NCBI RefSeq assembly: GCF_028502605.1
Contig: NC_079234.1
Span: 868,001-932,000 of the forward strand
Origin: Trichoderma breve
Taxonomy: Eukaryota; Ascomycota; Sordariomycetes; Hypocreales; Hypocreaceae
DNA: 64,000 nucleotides
Direction: 5' to 3'
Numbering within the stretch: the first letter of the stretch is position 1; every line of letters starts with the position of its first letter. A program made the translations under genes and the position numbers. This document shows, one piece after another, positions 62,018 to 64,000 of the stretch. A model generated the notes under the pieces. The model ran no database searches. It was given only the letters and a program-made list of their open reading frames with translations, and was not told the origin of the DNA.

Positions 62018-63108
62018 ATGGCTCATCCTCAATTTTCTATTACGCCCGAGAAAGAGGCCAGCACGTCGCAGTGGCTGTATCGTCAGCTGCTTGCCAAGAC
62101 GCCACCCATAGCCAAAGACGTGACTCTCGCTGGGAAGACAGCCATTGTCACAGGCTCCAACGTTGGACTCGGCCTTGAGACAGCTCGCCAACTCTTCCGC
62201 CTGGGTCTGTCCAAGCTCATTCTTGCTGTACGCTCTGAGTCAAAAGGCAAGGCCGCTCGTGAGGAGATACTTGCCGATAAAGATGTCGGATCGGGTGAGA
62301 TCGAAGTTTGGACCCTGGATTTGGATTCATATGATTCCATCATCCAGTTTGCGGATAGAGCAAAGGCGCTGGATCGTTTAGACATTGCAATCTTGAATGC
62401 AGGTCTATTTCAGGCTAAAGAGGCCTTTTCATCTACTGGCTACGAAAAATGTGTCCAAATCAACTATCTCTCCACCGTTCTTCTAATGACGCTGCTTTTG
62501 AGCACTCTCAAGGCAAAGCCCGGAGGTACTCCTGGCCGCTTGGTTCTTGTCTCGTCCGATACGGCAGCTCGGGCACGCTTCAAGGAAAGCAAATCGCGAC
62601 CAATCTTGGCTACCTTCAAGCAGAAGGCTGATAAGTGGGATATGCAAGAGCGCTATGGCACAAGCAAACTTCTTGGTCAATTCTTTCTGACTGAATTGGC
62701 CAAAAAGGTGCCGGCGTCTGTCGTCACCATCGATTCTGTCAATCCAAGCTTCTGCTATGGAACCGATCTGACACGAGATGGAGATGGCACTCTTGCGGGT
62801 TTACTCGTGAATGGCTTCAGACGCATAGTTGGAAAACCACCTGCTGTCGGAGCTCTCTCGCTCGTTCATGCAGCCGTCAGTTTTGGTGAAGAAGTTCATG
62901 GACAGTTCACAGAGGACGGAGAAATACGACCGTGAGTCTCCTTCTATTCTCATACAGACATGAAGATTATACTGACTGATTTTTTAGTATGGCTCCGATG
63001 ATATACAAGCCTGAAGCAGAGGAGATAGGCAAGCAGCTATGGGACGAGACCATGGCTGAACTATCATTTGCCCGCGTGCAAGAGTCTATTGAAGAGGTGA
63101 TAAATTAG
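62018..63108 (+). CDS. short-chain dehydrogenase, retinol-dehydrogenase/WWOX-like
   Basis: Two exons, 62018-62931 and 62988-63108, with a 56-bp intron (GTGAGT donor, ACTGACTGA branch, TAG acceptor); 344 aa. NADP(H)-type SDR: an N-terminal extension of about 40 residues, VTGSNVGLG at 44-52, AVRSESKGK (Arg after beta-2 favours NADPH), [23 protein letters not shown], catalytic Tyr213/Lys217 in RYGTSKLL, then VNPSFCYGT. The architecture is that of fungal dehydrogenases near Tsc13/RDH/WW-domain oxidoreductases in secondary-metabolite clusters. The start ATG at 62018 reads MAHPQF; an upstream TTG in frame is not a start. The second exon (41 residues, ending ESIEEVIN) completes the family length. 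Likely reduces or oxidises a ring or side-chain carbonyl of the cluster product. Confidence 0.9.
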
Positions 63109-63274
63109 ATCCCCTCTATATTACATCGATTGGTTCATTCAGCGGGGTGGTTTACGTACGGAGTACTCTATTTCTGTTTTTTTATTCCCATTGATCATTG
63201 TATTTGCTTAATGTAGCACCGGTTCGGCTCGCAGTTATTACAATAAGATTCTCTCAATTCGACGCACGTAATCA

Positions 63275-64000
63275 TTACATCGTTACCTTGTCTCCAGGCT
63301 CCTTATAGTACTCAGGATAAGATGGCTTATACCTATAATAGGAACAATATTAGTATATGAAAGAGGATCAGTACGACGGGAAAGTTGATGAACGCACCCT
63401 AACAAGCGGCCCCCAATCCAATAAGCCAAGATATACTGAACCGAGCCAAGAAGCCATAAGGGCGTCCAGAAGGGTGGTGTGGCCAGAGTTGCGCAGTCAT
63501 AGCATATTAACATGAGTTGAAACACAGACGGTGCCATGTTAGCCTTTTTACAATCTCTCTGGTATCCGATTAGGTTACGGATGAACTTTTCGTCAAAGCT
63601 GTTGTCGAGTCCTTGAGGCTCAGCCCAGACCTTGAAGACTAGGTCTTCTTGGCTGGAAAGATGTGCCCAAAATTTGTGGCTACAGTGTTATTAGATTATT
63701 ATCAGAAGGACTTCTACCAAGAAATGAGTTATGATGCTGGTAGAAGGCTGAAAAAAATGGGGGGATAAGAAGGAGGAGGAGGAGCTCACCGTGTCCCGGC
63801 TGGCACTTCAATTACGCCATCATCCTTCGTAGCCCTGATCTGCTTCCCATCCTTATGGATCCCAATTACTCCTTGCTCGACTTGGAAATATTCAGCTTGT
63901 TTCCAGTGTATGTGGCTTTTCGCATTCGTAAGCTTAAATTGTAAATAAGGAGCCAAGAAGAGAGGGCTTACAGGGGTGGACCAGATAGTCCATCCTTCAC
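63275..64000 (-). CDS. cupin protein with C-terminal membrane segment (5' end beyond window)
   Basis: Partial gene with visible exons 63972-64000, 63790-63915, 63398-63679 and 63275-63332, introns 63916-63971, 63680-63789 and 63333-63397. The frame runs through all of them. Cupin_2-like core: SGPPLHIHWKQAEYFQVEQG gives an HxH-x(n)-E-x(n)-G metal motif, and EVPAGTRHKFW gives the second motif's Pro-Gly-His. Then comes a family-specific helix region (EKFIRNLIGYQRDC), a hydrophobic pair (FQLMLICYDCATLATPPF, PLWLLGSVQYILAYWIGGRLLG) and the end YKPSYPEYYKEPGDKVTM. I recall fungal cluster cupins with exactly this cupin-plus-two-hydrophobic-segments layout. The start codon is off the window. As it is convergent with the third SDR, 166 bp between stops, it likely belongs to the cluster. 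Confidence 0.82.

Noticed and set aside
1..64000. tRNA, rRNA or CRISPR features
   Set aside because: No cloverleaf with matching A and B boxes, no rRNA-like conserved block and no regular spaced repeats were found by eye; a covariance-model search was not possible here.

Overview
The window looks like nuclear DNA of a filamentous ascomycete. The genes carry many short introns (about 42-110 bp) with GTAAGT/GTATGT-like donors, CTAAC/CTGAC branch sites and YAG acceptors. The proteins are typical of Pezizomycotina: a highly reducing polyketide synthase, a microsomal P450, a BBE-type FAD oxidase, a fungal-only CxxxC-H-H protein and an inositol-phosphoceramide mannosyltransferase. A hypocrealean Sordariomycete is my best guess, but this is an inference without any search.

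Layout. (1) 0-5.1 kb: a classical tyrosine phosphatase (+) whose first exons are blurred, a patch of decayed direct repeats, and a three-exon fungal protein of unknown function (-) with one apparent reading-frame break. (2) 5.1-9.4 kb: a long regulatory-looking stretch, then a SUR1/Csg1-type MIPC mannosyltransferase (+). (3) 9.4-16.4 kb: non-coding DNA with T28 and G26 homopolymers, then a five-exon trans-enoyl-reductase/ToxD-type oxidoreductase (-) and a two-exon HXXEE-domain membrane protein (-). (4) 16.4-42.2 kb: about 26 kb in which I can support only one gene, a four-exon 81-residue Cys/His protein at 32.2-32.7 kb. (5) 42.2 kb to the right edge: a dense biosynthetic gene cluster.

The cluster holds, in order: a 2439-aa highly reducing PKS (-; KS-AT-DH-degenerate MT-ER-KR-ACP), a classical SDR (+), a small cupin (+), a ten-exon SDR (-) with an 8-nt microexon, a P450 (+), a secreted BBE-like FAD oxidase (-), a third SDR (+), and a cupin with a membrane segment (-) cut by the window end. 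HR-PKS + two or three SDRs + small cupin + P450 + BBE-like oxidase is, as I recall, the set seen in fungal salicylaldehyde/epoxycyclohexenol pathways (trichoxide vir, sordarial srd, flavoglaucin fog). The simplest reading is that the PKS makes a reduced linear chain, the SDR/cupin group oxidises and cyclises it to an alkyl-salicylaldehyde or salicyl alcohol, and the P450, BBE oxidase, third SDR and second cupin tailor the ring. No transcription factor, transporter or prenyltransferase is visible, so the cluster probably continues past 64 kb.

Gene models were built by hand. For the complete models from 8 kb onward, exon lengths were summed and checked for frame closure, and the splice sites named are those that give continuous family-like protein.
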